Assembly (NCBI GenBank): GCA_905221605.1
Contig: CAJNDS010000434.1
Coordinates: 62,001-126,000, forward strand
Source of the DNA: Symbiodinium natans
Lineage: Eukaryota > Sar > Dinophyceae > Suessiales > Symbiodiniaceae
Length of the DNA stretch: 64,000 bases
Direction of reading: 5' to 3'
Made by a program: the position numbers and the translations under genes
In this document: positions 11,929-22,720 of the stretch, one piece after another
How the letters are laid out: the number at the start of each line of letters is the position of its first letter
How positions within the stretch are numbered: position 1 is the stretch's first letter
The notes under the pieces: model-generated
What the model was told of the DNA's origin: nothing
Seen by the model: the letters and a program-made list of their open reading frames with translations, nothing else
Database searches by the model: none

Positions 11929-12766
11929 TCAAGCCACCCACTGCTCAATGCTGGACGCAGACTGGAAGCCCTCGAGCTTGGAGAGCGCCGCCCCGTTGCG
12001 GAAGAGATGTATGCTGGGAATGCCTTGGTTGTAAAGGGAAGAGATCTTGACAGGGCAAAAATGGGGGGTGAGATGGGGGTCCCCCCGACCTGCCACTTGC
12101 GGCGAAGGGACTGGTCACGTTGTGGATGTCCTTCAGGTTCGAGTTTGCAGCGAGATCGACGTCCACGACGCCGCACAGAAGGCTTCTCTTCTTCAAAATC
12201 TTTGCAGCCTCCCATGCGCCAGAATCTGGACCATGTCAGCCGAACGGTGCATCCAGGACCTTCTTGAATTCTGGCTGAAGTTCGGCGCAGGGCTTGCACG
12301 AAGCACGAAGCCTTGGTCCCAACCGGGGAAATGGGCTAGAGAGACTCACTTGGCGCAGACGGCCGGCCAAAGTGGCGTTTGCTCAACTTCTATGACACGG
12401 ATGCTCTCTACAGCAGGTGTAGAACAATGTGTGTAGACTCCCCGGCCGCACTCAGTCTTCCTCAAAGTCTCCTGGCTGTCTTCAGACCAAGGCCGCGGCG
12501 ACGTGAAGGCCACGGCAACAGACTTGCTACCATTGATGGTCTTCACAAATGCCTCTGACACACGGCTCGTTTCTCAAGGGACAGGCATATGATATTATTT
12601 TCACCACTGTCAAGGACTGCCCGCTGGGCATCAACATTTGGGGTTTGGACGCAGACGCAGGCTGGTCCTTCTCGCCCTTGCTTCCGTCAGGATTCCCAGC
12701 TGTCAGGGTGAACGGCAGCTTTTTGCCCAGAAGGCACAAAGGCAGAATCGCCAGCCATAGGAGCAT
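11929..12766 (-). CDS. Secretory thioredoxin/PDI-like protein, five exons
   Basis: The start ATG is at 12766 and the stop TGA at 11929. The first exon encodes a signal peptide (MLLWLAILPLCLLG) and a short linker, so the product should enter the secretory pathway. A second exon (ending about 12503) gives VKTINGSKSVAVAF, the first strand of a thioredoxin fold. Exon 12311-12260 carries the active site CKPC then AELQPEFKK. Exon 12208-12119 reads AAKILKKRSLLCGVVDVDLA. Exon 12045-11929 holds the cis-proline loop GIPS and the closing block HLFRNG. Introns 12259-12209 (51 bp) and 12118-12046 (73 bp) are GT-AG. The arrangement PEFKKAAKILKK fits protein disulfide isomerase domains better than cytosolic thioredoxin. 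The usual Trp before the first Cys is missing (RASCKPC). The join of exons 1 and 2 is uncertain. The predicted protein is only about 140-150 residues, a single-domain form. Confidence 0.8.
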
Positions 12767-13223
12767 TTCGCGAGCTCATGTCATGCTTCCCAGCTATCCT
12801 ACAGCCTGTGAAGTGACTGGGGCCCCAGTTCAGTCGACTGAGTTGGATGAAGTGTGAACAGCACATGCTAGACGAGGCGCTGCCAGCATAAGTGCTTCTC
12901 TGCGGCTCGGCCTCAATATACAAAGCAATCAACTCCGAGCATCATCATGAGAGCAGGCGGGGAAAAGCACAGCTGGGGGCAACAGCTGTTTTGACTCGCA
13001 GGCTTAAAAATTAGAGGTCAGAATTCACTGCCATGTGGAAAATGGAGGCAGCGAATGTCATCAAGAATGTCCTCAGCTGTAGTGTAGCTGGCCTTCTTGC
13101 TATTCATGTGTCGTGACAGAGCTGTGTTGATGAGTGGTGGTGCTCGAGGGAACAGTCTGATGACAGAATCAAAGTAACCTGTCGCAAACTGCCGCCACGG
13201 CGAAACGAAGCTACTGGTCCGAA

Positions 13224-14693
13224 TCACTTCTTCGTCATGGCAGTGGAAGCCGCCTCGACCAACTGCTTCGCGTTGGATGCGGCATCTGGTAAGGTTGCCT
13301 TCACCGTGTCGGCCAACTTGCCGGCGGCTTGCTCAACTGCTGATCCAGGGATGTTCGAAGCCCCTTCGACGAGGTCCGAGGCAACCCCAAGAGTCGCCTG
13401 TGCGATGGGGGTCACTTGTGTCACAGCCTGGCCAACAACTGCTGTCACCTGTGGGGCTGCGTCGGCTGTGGCGTCCAACGCCTTGGCCGTGCTTGACAGC
13501 ACGTCTGGCGCAGCCGACACCAGCGCACGCACGACGGAATTGGATTCATCCGGCTGGACGGGAAGGCCCTCCTTGGCCAAAGTCCGCACGCCATTTGCTG
13601 CATCTCGCAGGGCGGACTGTGCCACTGGCAGGCCCTTCTCTACGGCCTTGCCCAACGCCTCCTCTGCTGCTGGCAAGTTCTGCGACGCAAAGTCCAATCC
13701 TGTGGCACCAACCCGTAATCCTGCTCGGAGAACATCTCCCGCAAGCTGCGCAGCTGCTGGCAGAGCATCCTTCTCGATCTTCTCTGGGGCATTCTCCGGC
13801 GTAAGAGTTGACACCCAGTTGAAGGCAGACTCAGCTTTGGGCAGCCCTTCTTCCACGATCGGCACGGCCGCAGGCAGCTCGTCAGCGACGGTCTTCAACG
13901 TATCTCTCGCAGACTTGGCCAGGTTGCGAGCCCAAGGCAAATCCTGCTTAGTGGCTGCGGCCGGTGCAGGAGCCACAGGTGCCACAGGTGCCACAGGTGT
14001 AGAAGCTGTAACTGGGCGCTTGGGTGCTGCCGGTGCTTCTGTCTGAGCGACCAGAACAGGCGCTGCCTGAGGCCGCTGCACCGGTCGGGGTGTCTCAGCC
14101 GGGCGCCCGAAAGTCAGGGAGAAAGTCAGCAGCAGGAGGAGCGTGGCACCAGCAACGGGGACCAGCACTGGAGCTTCGGCTGCAGCGTCCAGGCCCGAGG
14201 CTGCGAAGCCCCAGGCCAACTCTTGGGCACGGGCGGCGGCGCTTGCCTCGCCTGGTTTGGCAGCTTCCTTCCCAGCTTCTGCAGCCATTTCCCGAGCTTG
14301 CTTGGCATATCCTGCCCAGTCAATGGCGTCAAACATGTCAAACATGGGTTCTTCTTCGCCTCCTTTGGATCCTTTCGCATCGCTTTCCATCCTGCGCTTC
14401 TTCTCGGCCACCCGCTCCTTGGTTTCGGCTGTTTTCTGGGCTGCCCGTGACATGCTCTCCTCCTTCACATCTTTCACATCCTTGGGCTCCTGCTCGAGCT
14501 CCTCCTGCAACTCTTTCTCCAGGACCTTTGCTTGGGAGCCCCCTGTGGCTTGCAGGGTCCGCCGAGGGGGATCGGCCCTCACAGAGAGCCTGCTTGTCAG
14601 GCCGATGAAGTCCCACTTGGCCAGAAGCCCGACTTGGTAAAAGAGCACCGCGAGGCAGACCAGGCTGCGAGCGCCCAGCGTATGCTTGGCCAT
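13224..14693 (-). CDS. 489-residue Ala/Pro-rich membrane-anchored protein, intronless
   Basis: This is a continuous frame from ATG (14693) to stop (13224), far too long for chance and intronless unlike its neighbours. Residues 8-25 are hydrophobic and look like a signal peptide or anchor. Residues 54-105 are highly charged and probably coiled coil (ELQEELEQEPKDVKDVKEE). Residues 176-195 form a strong membrane segment (VLVPVAGATLLLLLTFSL). Residues 197-248 are Pro/Ala-rich with VAPVAPVAP repeats. Residues 250-489 are a run of amphipathic Ala-rich segments, many starting with LPA or LPV. I do not recognise the family. A signal peptide followed by a second membrane segment recalls dinoflagellate plastid-targeting leaders, but the gap between them is much longer than usual. 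An alternative is a secretory or thylakoid-associated structural protein with apolipoprotein-like helices. Confidence 0.75.
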   Translation of the reverse strand: MAKHTLGARSLVCLAVLFYQVGLLAKWDFIGLTSRLSVRADPPRRTLQATGGSQAKVLEKELQEELEQEPKDVKDVKEESMSRAAQKTAETKERVAEKKRRMESDAKGSKGGEEEPMFDMFDAIDWAGYAKQAREMAAEAGKEAAKPGEASAAARAQELAWGFAASGLDAAAEAPVLVPVAGATLLLLLTFSLTFGRPAETPRPVQRPQAAPVLVAQTEAPAAPKRPVTASTPVAPVAPVAPAPAAATKQDLPWARNLAKSARDTLKTVADELPAAVPIVEEGLPKAESAFNWVSTLTPENAPEKIEKDALPAAAQLAGDVLRAGLRVGATGLDFASQNLPAAEEALGKAVEKGLPVAQSALRDAANGVRTLAKEGLPVQPDESNSVVRALVSAAPDVLSSTAKALDATADAAPQVTAVVGQAVTQVTPIAQATLGVASDLVEGASNIPGSAVEQAAGKLADTVKATLPDAASNAKQLVEAASTAMTKK

Positions 14694-15212
14694 GAGGCCC
14701 GAGGGTGACTACGAAACGAAGCGGCACACTTCTGACAGCCAAACGGCTCTCAACGAGAGCAGCTGCATCAACCCCTTGCTCACAGTCTTCGTTGGGCAGC
14801 TCCTTCCGGGCGTTCAATGCACTGCATGAACAGTTGCCTGGTACGGCAGCATCTTCAGGCACAACCAGATAACTGTGACAATCAATCCCGTGAAGGCGTC
14901 GTCAAACTTCCACATCCGCGTCTTACACAGCACCGGCCAAGGCGGAAACACGAAGCGTTCACGAGCCAAAGTCATGCTTCAGCTTTCGCCGACTAGTACC
15001 GATGGGTGTGGTTCCCGAAGCTGAAGCGAGTCTTCCCCTGTGCCTGTGACAGTCAAAGGGTTTAAAAGACTTTCCTCAGAAATTTTGCTGATGCTCCGCC
15101 CTCGTCTCGTCCGATGGCACCTTTTTGAGGGTGAAACTGGCTCGTCAGAAGCCTCAAGCTTCGGGCCATGCACTTTTTGTTTTGCACATCTGAACCAGAA
15201 CTGATCAGGCAA

Positions 15213-16756
15213 TCAGAAGAACTTGGCTCTTCGAACTGCCAGGACAAACTCGTCTTCGTCCAGATGGCCATCGCCGTTGTCATCAGCCTCAGACGCGCTG
15301 CCACACGATGTGCTTCAAAGCTTCGCAATGCTTCGCAATGCTCCGCAATGCTTCGCAGTGCTTCGCAATGCTTCGCAGAAGTGGGCACCGGTCATCTTCC
15401 AGCATCTCCTGGATGTCGTGGTCGCTAAAGGCCAGGCCAAGATCATCCGCCAGCGCCCTGCGAGCGTCATTCGCTTTTGCGCCATGAAGATGCTCGAAAA
15501 ATGATGCTCATGATGCTGAATCTTGGAGAGGCCAAGTGTGGCCAAGGCGCCGCAGGCTGTGCCAGGTGATGGTCTCACTCCTCAGACAGTCTGTGGCTTC
15601 CAAGCGCAGCCTGAAAGCACAGCTAACTGGGACCCCGTCCCTTCTGCCACGAAGAGAGGGAACGCCTGCTAGCAGACAAACGGAGCGCGTGGCATCGCCG
15701 CTTGAAGCGCACTTTTAAGTGCAGCCCAGCCTTTCTGATGACCGACGTGGGTTCACGGCCCCTTTTGGCGGCGAAAGTGGGCTTAAGTCGGCTTCAGGGT
15801 GCGACTACTACACGCCTAACATGCCCACAGAAACCCAGGGCATCCGAGGTGCAACACTTTCGGAGCCATCATCTGCAAGAACTCGTCCAGCTCAATTTCG
15901 CCAGACCCATCCTTCTCAAGCGCTTTTGTTGGGTTCCGCCGGCACCGCAGCAGGCACCGCAGCCGCCGAGCGCGCCTTGTCGACGGACATCATCATGGCC
16001 ACCAGCTCCTGGGAGGTCCAGGGCACCAGAAGAGAAAAGCGTCTGAGTTCTCCGGACTCTCTCTCTCTGTGGCATCTCCGGGTCCTCCCTGGTAGTGGAG
16101 GAGAAGCCCAGGACTTGCATCAGCCCCTGCACAAAGAGAAAGAAAGCACCGACGGGCACACGGAGAGCGCCCCCTAGAGTGTGACAGTCGAAGAAATGTC
16201 AGCATAACCCTTGGGCAATCCCCGATAAAAGAAATGACGATGAAGGGGTAGGGTAACATGCGTTTGTAGGTTCGGTTAAGGGGTATGAGTTTGGGGTGTG
16301 TTGAATGATTCTTAGAGTGCAATGAAGCGGGCTCGGGCTTTTCTACAAATGCCGTTTCGCTTCTTAAACGTCTCGGTTGGCACATAACTGAACAGAGCAG
16401 CCGAAGGTCATGGTCTCGGGCCTTGAGTTCGCTGTTGTCGATGGCAGCTGAGCCATCTGTATCATACCTCCCGTGCGTGTTCTTTTCTTCTGAGTGAGCA
16501 TCAACACCACAAATTCGAGAGCTGCGCACAGATCAAAGACCTCCTTGAGCTCCTGTTTCTGCTCCTGTCTCTGGGCCGAGCATCTAAGGCCTAGACAGTC
16601 CAGACTTCTTCAGAGTTGAGGCAGTCAATGACACCGGCAGGGCGGCGCTGCAATCAAGCAAAGGCTGCGCTTGTCCTCCGTCAAGTCTCGCTGCCTCTTG
16701 CCGGAGGTGTTGTACCGGTGCCTCAGCGAATAAGCACAAAGAAGGCTGTTCGACAT
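15213..16756 (-). CDS. Centrin-like EF-hand protein, about ten exons
   Basis: Centrins are calcium-binding proteins of basal bodies and contractile fibres. Exons placed by alignment to the centrin pattern: 16756-16671 (MSNSLLCAYS to RDLTED), 16568-16530 (QEQKQELKEVFDL), 16467-16422 (YDTDGSAAIDNSELK, EF-hand 1), 16126-16088 (GLMQVLGFSSTTR), 16008-15976 (ELVAMMMSVDK), 15911-15858 (DGSGEIELDEFLQMMAPK, EF-hand 2), 15457-15397 (ADDLGLAFSDHDIQEMLE) and 15287-15213 (ADDNGDGHLDEDEF, EF-hand 4, then stop). Residue spacing between exons matches centrin exactly. EF-hand 3 is split over small exons near 15770, 15670 and 15560 and lacks the calcium ligands, as is common in that position. Loop 1 has Ala at position 6 in place of Gly. 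Introns start with GT, GC (16670, 16421, 15975) or GA (16087, 15396). The final intron contains a 10-bp tandem repeat. Confidence 0.88.
15316..15379. repeat. Intronic tandem repeat, CTTCGCAATG unit
   Basis: Six imperfect 10-bp units (CTTCGCAATG) lie inside the last intron of the centrin gene (15396-15288). A related run, GCATTGCTTCACAATGTCTC and on, lies at about 19683-19717. Confidence 0.8.
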
Positions 16757-17006
16757 GTGTGCTCTGCCACTGCCTACCACTTGGATTCGATGCAGAGCTT
16801 GAACAGAACAAGCCTCGGGCAAATATTGCTTCACTTCCTCAGCCATGTTTCTGGGCAGGCTGGCGCTTCTACTTGCACGCACTTGGCTGACACATGTTTG
16901 TTGGGTTGTGCTGCTGCCAGCTTGTGGAGCGTCTATGCTGTCCTTAGGCAATCGCACAAGTGATGTAGGTATTTCATGTATGCGTCTGTATGACTCCGTG
17001 AGCTCA

Positions 17007-17545
17007 TTAGTGCTTTAAGCCCCCTTCCACTTCAGCATACTCGAGCAGCAGGACGCAAAGGCATAGTGTCAACAGCATGCATCCGTATCCCTCCGTCATG
17101 ACACAACAGACAACATGCTTGCACTCCAAGTTTTGGATCCAGGCGTCAACTGCCGAGACTCCATTTACAAATGTCCCGAGATCCTCAGGAATCACGCGTA
17201 AATGGACATCGATGCCGGTGGAACGACCTGTGGCCGGACTCGGAAGATGCAAAATCAACTCGTTTGTGTTGCTGCTGCGGGGCGGGCGGGGAGGGCGAAA
17301 CATTGCCGACAAACCCCGGCACCTTCTGCAACGCTTCGCGATACTTCCTGTCAAGTTCCACCGAGGCTAAAAAAAAAAAACTGACTTGAAAGCTAAAGGC
17401 AGCTCTACAGAACAGAGCCAGTGATACGGTCTTTGCCAGGAGCTGATGACCTGACAAGTCGAAGAATGTCCGGTGGCCAACCATGGACAGGGCCCTGTTT
17501 CGCTGCTGTATGCAACACAAGAGCAGAGATGTCAGACATATCATA
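17007..17545 (-). CDS. Candidate last exons of an unrecognised gene
   Basis: Two coding-looking minus-strand blocks are ASVELDRKYREALQKVPGFV (about 17315-17375) and GIDVHLRVIPEDLGTFVNGV (about 17150-17215). The second continues into a Cys/Leu-rich hydrophobic tail (MLLTLCLCVLLLEYAEVEGG) with a stop at 17007. It may be a C-terminal membrane anchor. It lies directly upstream of the centrin start on the same strand. No family was recognised. Confidence 0.3.
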
Positions 17546-17639
17546 TGAAATCATGACGCGCAATATCAAGTAACATGGCAAACTTTAACATATGAAATCC
17601 AAGACATGTGTCAAAATATGCGTAAAAACACACATAAGG

Positions 17640-18025
17640 TTAATTCTTTATATGATATGTGATATCTGATATATGATACATGATATATGATATATGATAT
17701 ATGACATATGATGTATGATATATGTGATACATGTGATTTCTGTCACTTATGATATATGATATACGATATATGACATATGATATATGACATGTGCTATATG
17801 ACATGTGCTATATGGCATATGAAATATGAAATATGAAAGATGAAATATGAAATATGAAACATGAAACATGAGGCATGACATACTTTTTGGCGCATGATAT
17901 ATGATACAAGATATGTGATATCTGATACATGACAGAAGACATATGAGGCATCATGAATGACGATGTATATACATATATATATATATACATATACATATAC
18001 ATATATATATATATATATGTGTGTG
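17640..18025. repeat. Long AT-rich simple repeat block
   Basis: Imperfect tandem ATATGAT-type units, then GAAATAT units (about 17818-17870), more ATATGAT units, an alternating TA/CATA run (about 17965-18018) and a TG run. It is non-coding. Confidence 0.9.
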
Positions 18026-18079
18026 TGTGCGCGTGCATGCATTTGCTTTATGCTTGTGTATACACACTAAAGTCACTAA

Positions 18080-19095
18080 ACTAGTCTTTACATGATATTG
18101 CAGTATGCTATTGAGTCGTGCCCTAAACGTGCAGTTGCCTGGAGCTCCAGGAGCATAGGCACCAAAGCCTGATCAGTTTACGAGCACTCCCATGCTTCCG
18201 GGTTCGCAGCAGCACACTTGCAACACTCCCTGCGAGCGGCCTCGAAAGCATGCAGGCAGCCTTCTGACATGTGGGCACCGTCCTTGTGGGCCAGTGTGGG
18301 CCAGTGTGGGTGAGTGTGGGCCAGCTCTTGTGACGCTTGGACTTGCATTCAGAAAGCGTCCTGCAGGGCGAGGGCCACTAGGCAGGGCCAGGATCGGGCT
18401 TCGCAATTGCTCAAAAGCGCAGCAGCCAAGCCCTGAGCAAGGGTGGGCTGCAAAGCAACAGATGACGATGACATCGGTGCTCTAGCAAAATTGAGACATT
18501 CCACTTCCCCAACCTTTTCCTACACAGCCTCAGCGTCTCTCGGGTCTCTCTACATCCTCTCTGCCCCACACAATCTTGTCTTCCCAGCCTCCACAAAGTT
18601 GGGTGCCGGCAAAACAGGAACGGCTTTCTCACTTCCACCTTGCAAGTTTTTGGGCTTTTTTGGCTTTTTTTACCAACTGACTCAAGCAACAACAGGATCC
18701 CATCCCCAACAGCCCAAGACAGTTTTCCGAGGCAGCTGCTGAAGGCGCTCGTCCATAGCCCGGCAAGGTATGGCTCCTGAGCTACCACCCCCAGGGCCCC
18801 CCCCGAAAGCAGGGTTTTCCCCGAGAAAATGCTCCTCAAGTTGCCGATCCTCCCTTAACGCCCCCCTTTTTTATCAGCAAATCGGGTGGAACCGCATGTG
18901 ACGTGATGCCCTTCTTACGTACATGTACCTGAGGTGGCGGAACATCCGGAACACTCAAATCCGAAGTCCGAAGACGCAGGGCCCATGCCCCAAAAAAACC
19001 GCCAGGAAAATCACGGCAGTCCTCTGGTCTGCAACGGTCGAAGCTACACCACTCCGCTCGCAGGATGCGGTCCAAGTACACGACCTTGGTGCAAC
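18080..19095. other. No gene recognised; weak exon candidate at 18700-18840
   Basis: The minus strand near 18720-18840 reads GALGVVAQEPYLAGLWTSAF, which looks coding but belongs to no family I know. A small GGGCCAGTGT tandem repeat is at about 18290-18325. Nothing else stands out. Confidence 0.3.
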
Positions 19096-19099
19096 ACCA

Positions 19100-19214
19100 G
19101 GTTTAGGGTTTAGGGTTTAGGGTTTAGGGTTTAGGGTGTAGGGTTTAGGGTTTAGGGTTTAGGGTTTAGGGTTTAGGGTTTAGGGTTTAGGGTTTAGGGT
19201 TTAGGGTTTAGGCC
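19100..19214. repeat. Interstitial telomeric repeat (TTTAGGG)n
   Basis: About 16 units of TTTAGGG, nearly perfect, with one GTGTAGGG variant. TTTAGGG is the telomere unit of dinoflagellates and plants. It lies internally and so marks an insertion, fusion or repair event, or amplification. Confidence 0.95.
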
Positions 19215-19789
19215 TCACTGAACCCACCCAAGCGCTAGTGTCGGTGAGAGCTTTAAAGAGTCAAGCTGCCTGCGGCTTTCCACCGAGAGCGGAGAGCAGC
19301 GCTTCTGCCCAAGCTGCTGCGTATTCTCCCGACACCTTTCAAAGCACTGAACTGAGACTTCCCATGTCCTTAACATTACAAGGCATGTACACAAGCAGCA
19401 CTAGCTCAGGGGCCCACGTGTGTTTCCAGAACAGCAACCACAGCCCCATCGGATGCCTTCATACCACAGGCAAAAACAAAAGCACACTGAAGGCACAATA
19501 CTGTAGCATACTATAAAGCTGTTTTCTTGGGCATCGCGTTGTGCACCTTGAAGAATCTTGGCGCCCGCGGAGGAGGCAGTGGCCGAAGAGGGGAGTCCTC
19601 TTTTCATCACCACAAGGTCTAAACTCCGAACCCAGGCGGATAGGAGGGAGGTCCACTGGAGGTTCCCTTTTTACACAACTTTCGCATTGCTTCACAATGT
19701 CTCGCATTGTTTCGCAGCCCTTCACCCAGCCTCCTTGGATTCTAAGCTCAGAGGCCTGCCCAGCTGCAGAATCGAAACAGACTCGCACT

Positions 19790-20045
19790 CAGGACCGCAG
19801 CACTCCTGCCAGCTCCCTCGGGGCGCGACAGGGGCACCATGTTGAACGCCTGCAGAGCAAAAGCGCTGGCAGGACCTCGGAGGCCCACACAGCCTTTAAA
19901 CGTTCTCTTCAACCCAGCGAGCTTTGCAAGGGCTTGAACACTCCAGCGTTGTACTTGGACTCAGCAACCAGCCAGGGCCGCAAACCACCAATGTTTGACA
20001 GGTCACATCCTTCATGCCTTTCGTGCAATAAGGTCAATAATCGAG
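19790..20045 (-). CDS. Possible exon(s) of an armadillo-type (HspBP1/Fes1-like) protein
   Basis: The minus strand at about 19970-20040 reads LLHERHEGCDLSNIGGLRPW, close to the pattern DLxxIGGLxPLL that begins the armadillo repeats of the Hsp70 exchange factors HspBP1, Fes1 and SIL1. A weaker block, QAFNMVPL, follows at about 19835. Only one good block is visible, so this is a hint and not an assignment. Confidence 0.22.
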
Positions 20046-20174
20046 TAGTCCGTGCCCGTGTTGGAATTCGGTGGGGTGACACAATTTGCGACATCAGGCC
20101 TCGGGCCGTAGGTGTTTTGGGTAGCATGAAGCAGGTACCCCACACAACTCATCCCATACCAACACCTTTCCCAC

Positions 20175-20275
20175 CCCCCCCCCCCCCCCCCACCCCCGTC
20201 CCCATCCCCATCCCCCCCTCCCCCCCCACCCCCGTCCCCATCCCCATCCCCCCCTCCCCCCCAACCCCTCCACGC
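20175..20275. repeat. C-rich low-complexity tract
   Basis: Poly-C followed by ACCCCCGTCCCCATCCCCAT units. It yields a meaningless Pro-rich frame on the plus strand and a Gly/Asp frame on the minus strand. Confidence 0.9.
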
Positions 20276-20612
20276 TTGTTTCTCTTGTTTTACCACTTTC
20301 TCATTACCACGCCGACATTTGGGGTGTATGCTCTCATGAGCCCGCGTGTTACACACGCACAAGCTCCGGATCTGGTTGCCTCGCCTGGCCTGCACAGGCC
20401 CGGCGGGTCGCGTAGCGTTAAAATTAGAGTGTGTCTGAGCTTCGTGACTCGTGACGCTGGACACCATCACAACGAAGAAGCCGAGCAATCTGTGTAGCGG
20501 GCCTGAGAGTACAAAGCTGACATCCGGCTGCTCATCGTCGTCATCAGACCTGGGGCAAAGGAAATTTGTAATAATTGAATAAAATTATGGTATACAGCAC
20601 ATTTTCAAGTAA

Positions 20613-20745
20613 AACAACATGTACATACATACATACATACATACATACATACATACATACATACATACCTACATACCTACATACCTACATACCTACATAC
20701 CTACATACCTACATACCTACATACCTACATACCTACATACATATA
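20613..20745. repeat. CATA and CTACATAC microsatellite
   Basis: Pure (CATA)n changes into (CTACATAC)n, a compound array of about 130 bp. Confidence 0.95.
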
Positions 20746-21249
20746 CACTGCCCATTTATATCAAGAGGCAAAGGGTGCGAGACGCACCCCCACTCCGCTA
20801 CGAACTGAGAATGCGGCACACAAGCCTGAATCTGATCCAGGAGTCCATGAATCATTGCGCAATAGTGCTCTTAATTCGGACAAAGGATTGTACAGAATTT
20901 TTCTGCTGCTTCTGCTGCCATACAACCCAGGTATAAAGGGAGCAGGGCAGAGGGAAAGTTTATGCCCAGTGTCTGTGCGTGCACGCATGAATCAATGCAT
21001 ACATGTAAGCCGGTGTGTAAGCAAGGGACGCGACATCTCCCTTTTCTCTGTGTGACTGCACCTTGTATGACTTTTGCACCCGAACTTGGCACGAAACATC
21101 TCCGTGAAAGCAGCAGCTTGAGCCGAAGACAGCGCATCATGTGTACGCATGGCGGGCTGGAGAGATTGCATTCTTCGGGGCGCGAGATGACTCCAGCATG
21201 CACAAAAATCAATCCTCACCCAATGTTCACCAGAATTATGACACGGGAT

Positions 21250-22720
21250 GTCCGGACAGAGGCAGGATTCTCGGAATAGTTGTTTAATGACCTTTTGTGA
21301 TTTTTTTTTGATTTCGAAAATCCTCGATTTATGTTTTTTTATGGATATGAGAACACATACGTTTTTCTATGTTGGAACTATGTGGCGTAATATGATTGTA
21401 AATATGATTCAGTGCATGATGTTTATGATTTTTTTGCTTTCTACCTGCTCAGGGCCATGCAAACCACACAAACCACACAAAGCAAGCAGGGGCTCGGGGC
21501 CGGGGGGTTCGGAGCCCGCAGTCCTGAAACGTGGAGCAAAAAGGTTGAGGGTTTGGGGGTTTGGGTTTAGGGAGGTTTATAGGGTTAGGCTTTTGGGATT
21601 TTGGGATTTTGGGTGCTTTGCGGTGCTGGTGCATCTAGGGCTTTAGGGTTTCGGGGCTGGGGTTGAGGCTCAGAGCTCAGAACCCTGAATCATGAACGAG
21701 ATCCCGCGTTGCAGAAAGGAGCAGCACAAGGAATGAAAGGAATTAGGGTTCGGGGTACCACTTTCCATGGGTTTATGAGGGGCCCAGGCTCTTCACAAAA
21801 AGGGAAGGGTCCTCTTGTAGAAACCCTAGGGTCCATGCACCTTTTACCTCATGATTGCATACGGCCCAAAGTCCCTAAACAAGAGGCAATTTAAGACTCA
21901 AGTGCTGCTTGCTGCACCAGTCCCCCAGTGAGAAGCCTTGTTGAATTCACACACAAGATCACACGAGGTACTGCCCACCCCTCTCGCAGACGCTTTTGAG
22001 TGGCTTTTTGAGCGGCTTCGTTGCGTCAAATGGTAGATGGCAGCGACTCAGAGGCCCAACAACTGGCTGTGGATGTCGTCCTCCACAGAAGGTCGAGGAG
22101 CCTGCATCCAACCGACAAGATGTCGACACATCATCATAACAATAATCACAATAAGAAAAAAATAATTAACATTATGATGATTATAGCAATAAAAATCCTA
22201 ATAATATTAATAATCGTACTATTTATAATCATAACGTACCCCTGCCACTCAACGACGCACCAAAATGCACAGCTGCCTGGGGAGCAAAGGCTGAAGACCT
22301 GCGCAGGACATCGCTGCGCATGCGCAAGTGTTCAGAAGCGAAGTTCGTAGCCAGCGTCTAAGGATATTGATCGTCACTTGTTGGTGCCTCAATGGATGTC
22401 AATTTAAGAGATTCAATCACCCTCACATCTTCTTCATCCTCCGTTTCATTTGACACAAAAAAGTGATTTCAGAATCAATGATTCTTTCTCATTTGAGGTG
22501 GTGCATGGAAACGTGGAGGGGAACATGATGTGAATGTTCATTAGGAGAAGGTTTCATGCATCCTGGACATGGTGAGGCATGTCTTATTGGATGGTCATTA
22601 TGTAGCACTATTTATGCCAAGACAGTTACCTCAATTGGTTCAACTATAGCCAAGCTCACCTACTTGTGTCCAGGAAAACCATATCTGCACCATTCCCCTG
22701 CCATCCTCACCCAGGCCACC
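21250..22720. other. No gene recognised; decayed telomere-like and AT-rich stretches
   Basis: At 21540-21650 the sequence is rich in TTTAGGG, TTTGGGG and TTTTGGG variants and looks like decayed telomeric repeat. At 22130-22240 it becomes very AT-rich (ATAATAAT and ATTATGAT phrases). I saw no conserved protein block on either strand. Confidence 0.45.

Noticed and set aside
19541-20497. 318-codon plus-strand open frame
   Set aside because: A third of it is a C-rich low-complexity Pro run; the rest shows no domain, and the minus strand carries a better conserved-looking block. All identified genes are on the minus strand.
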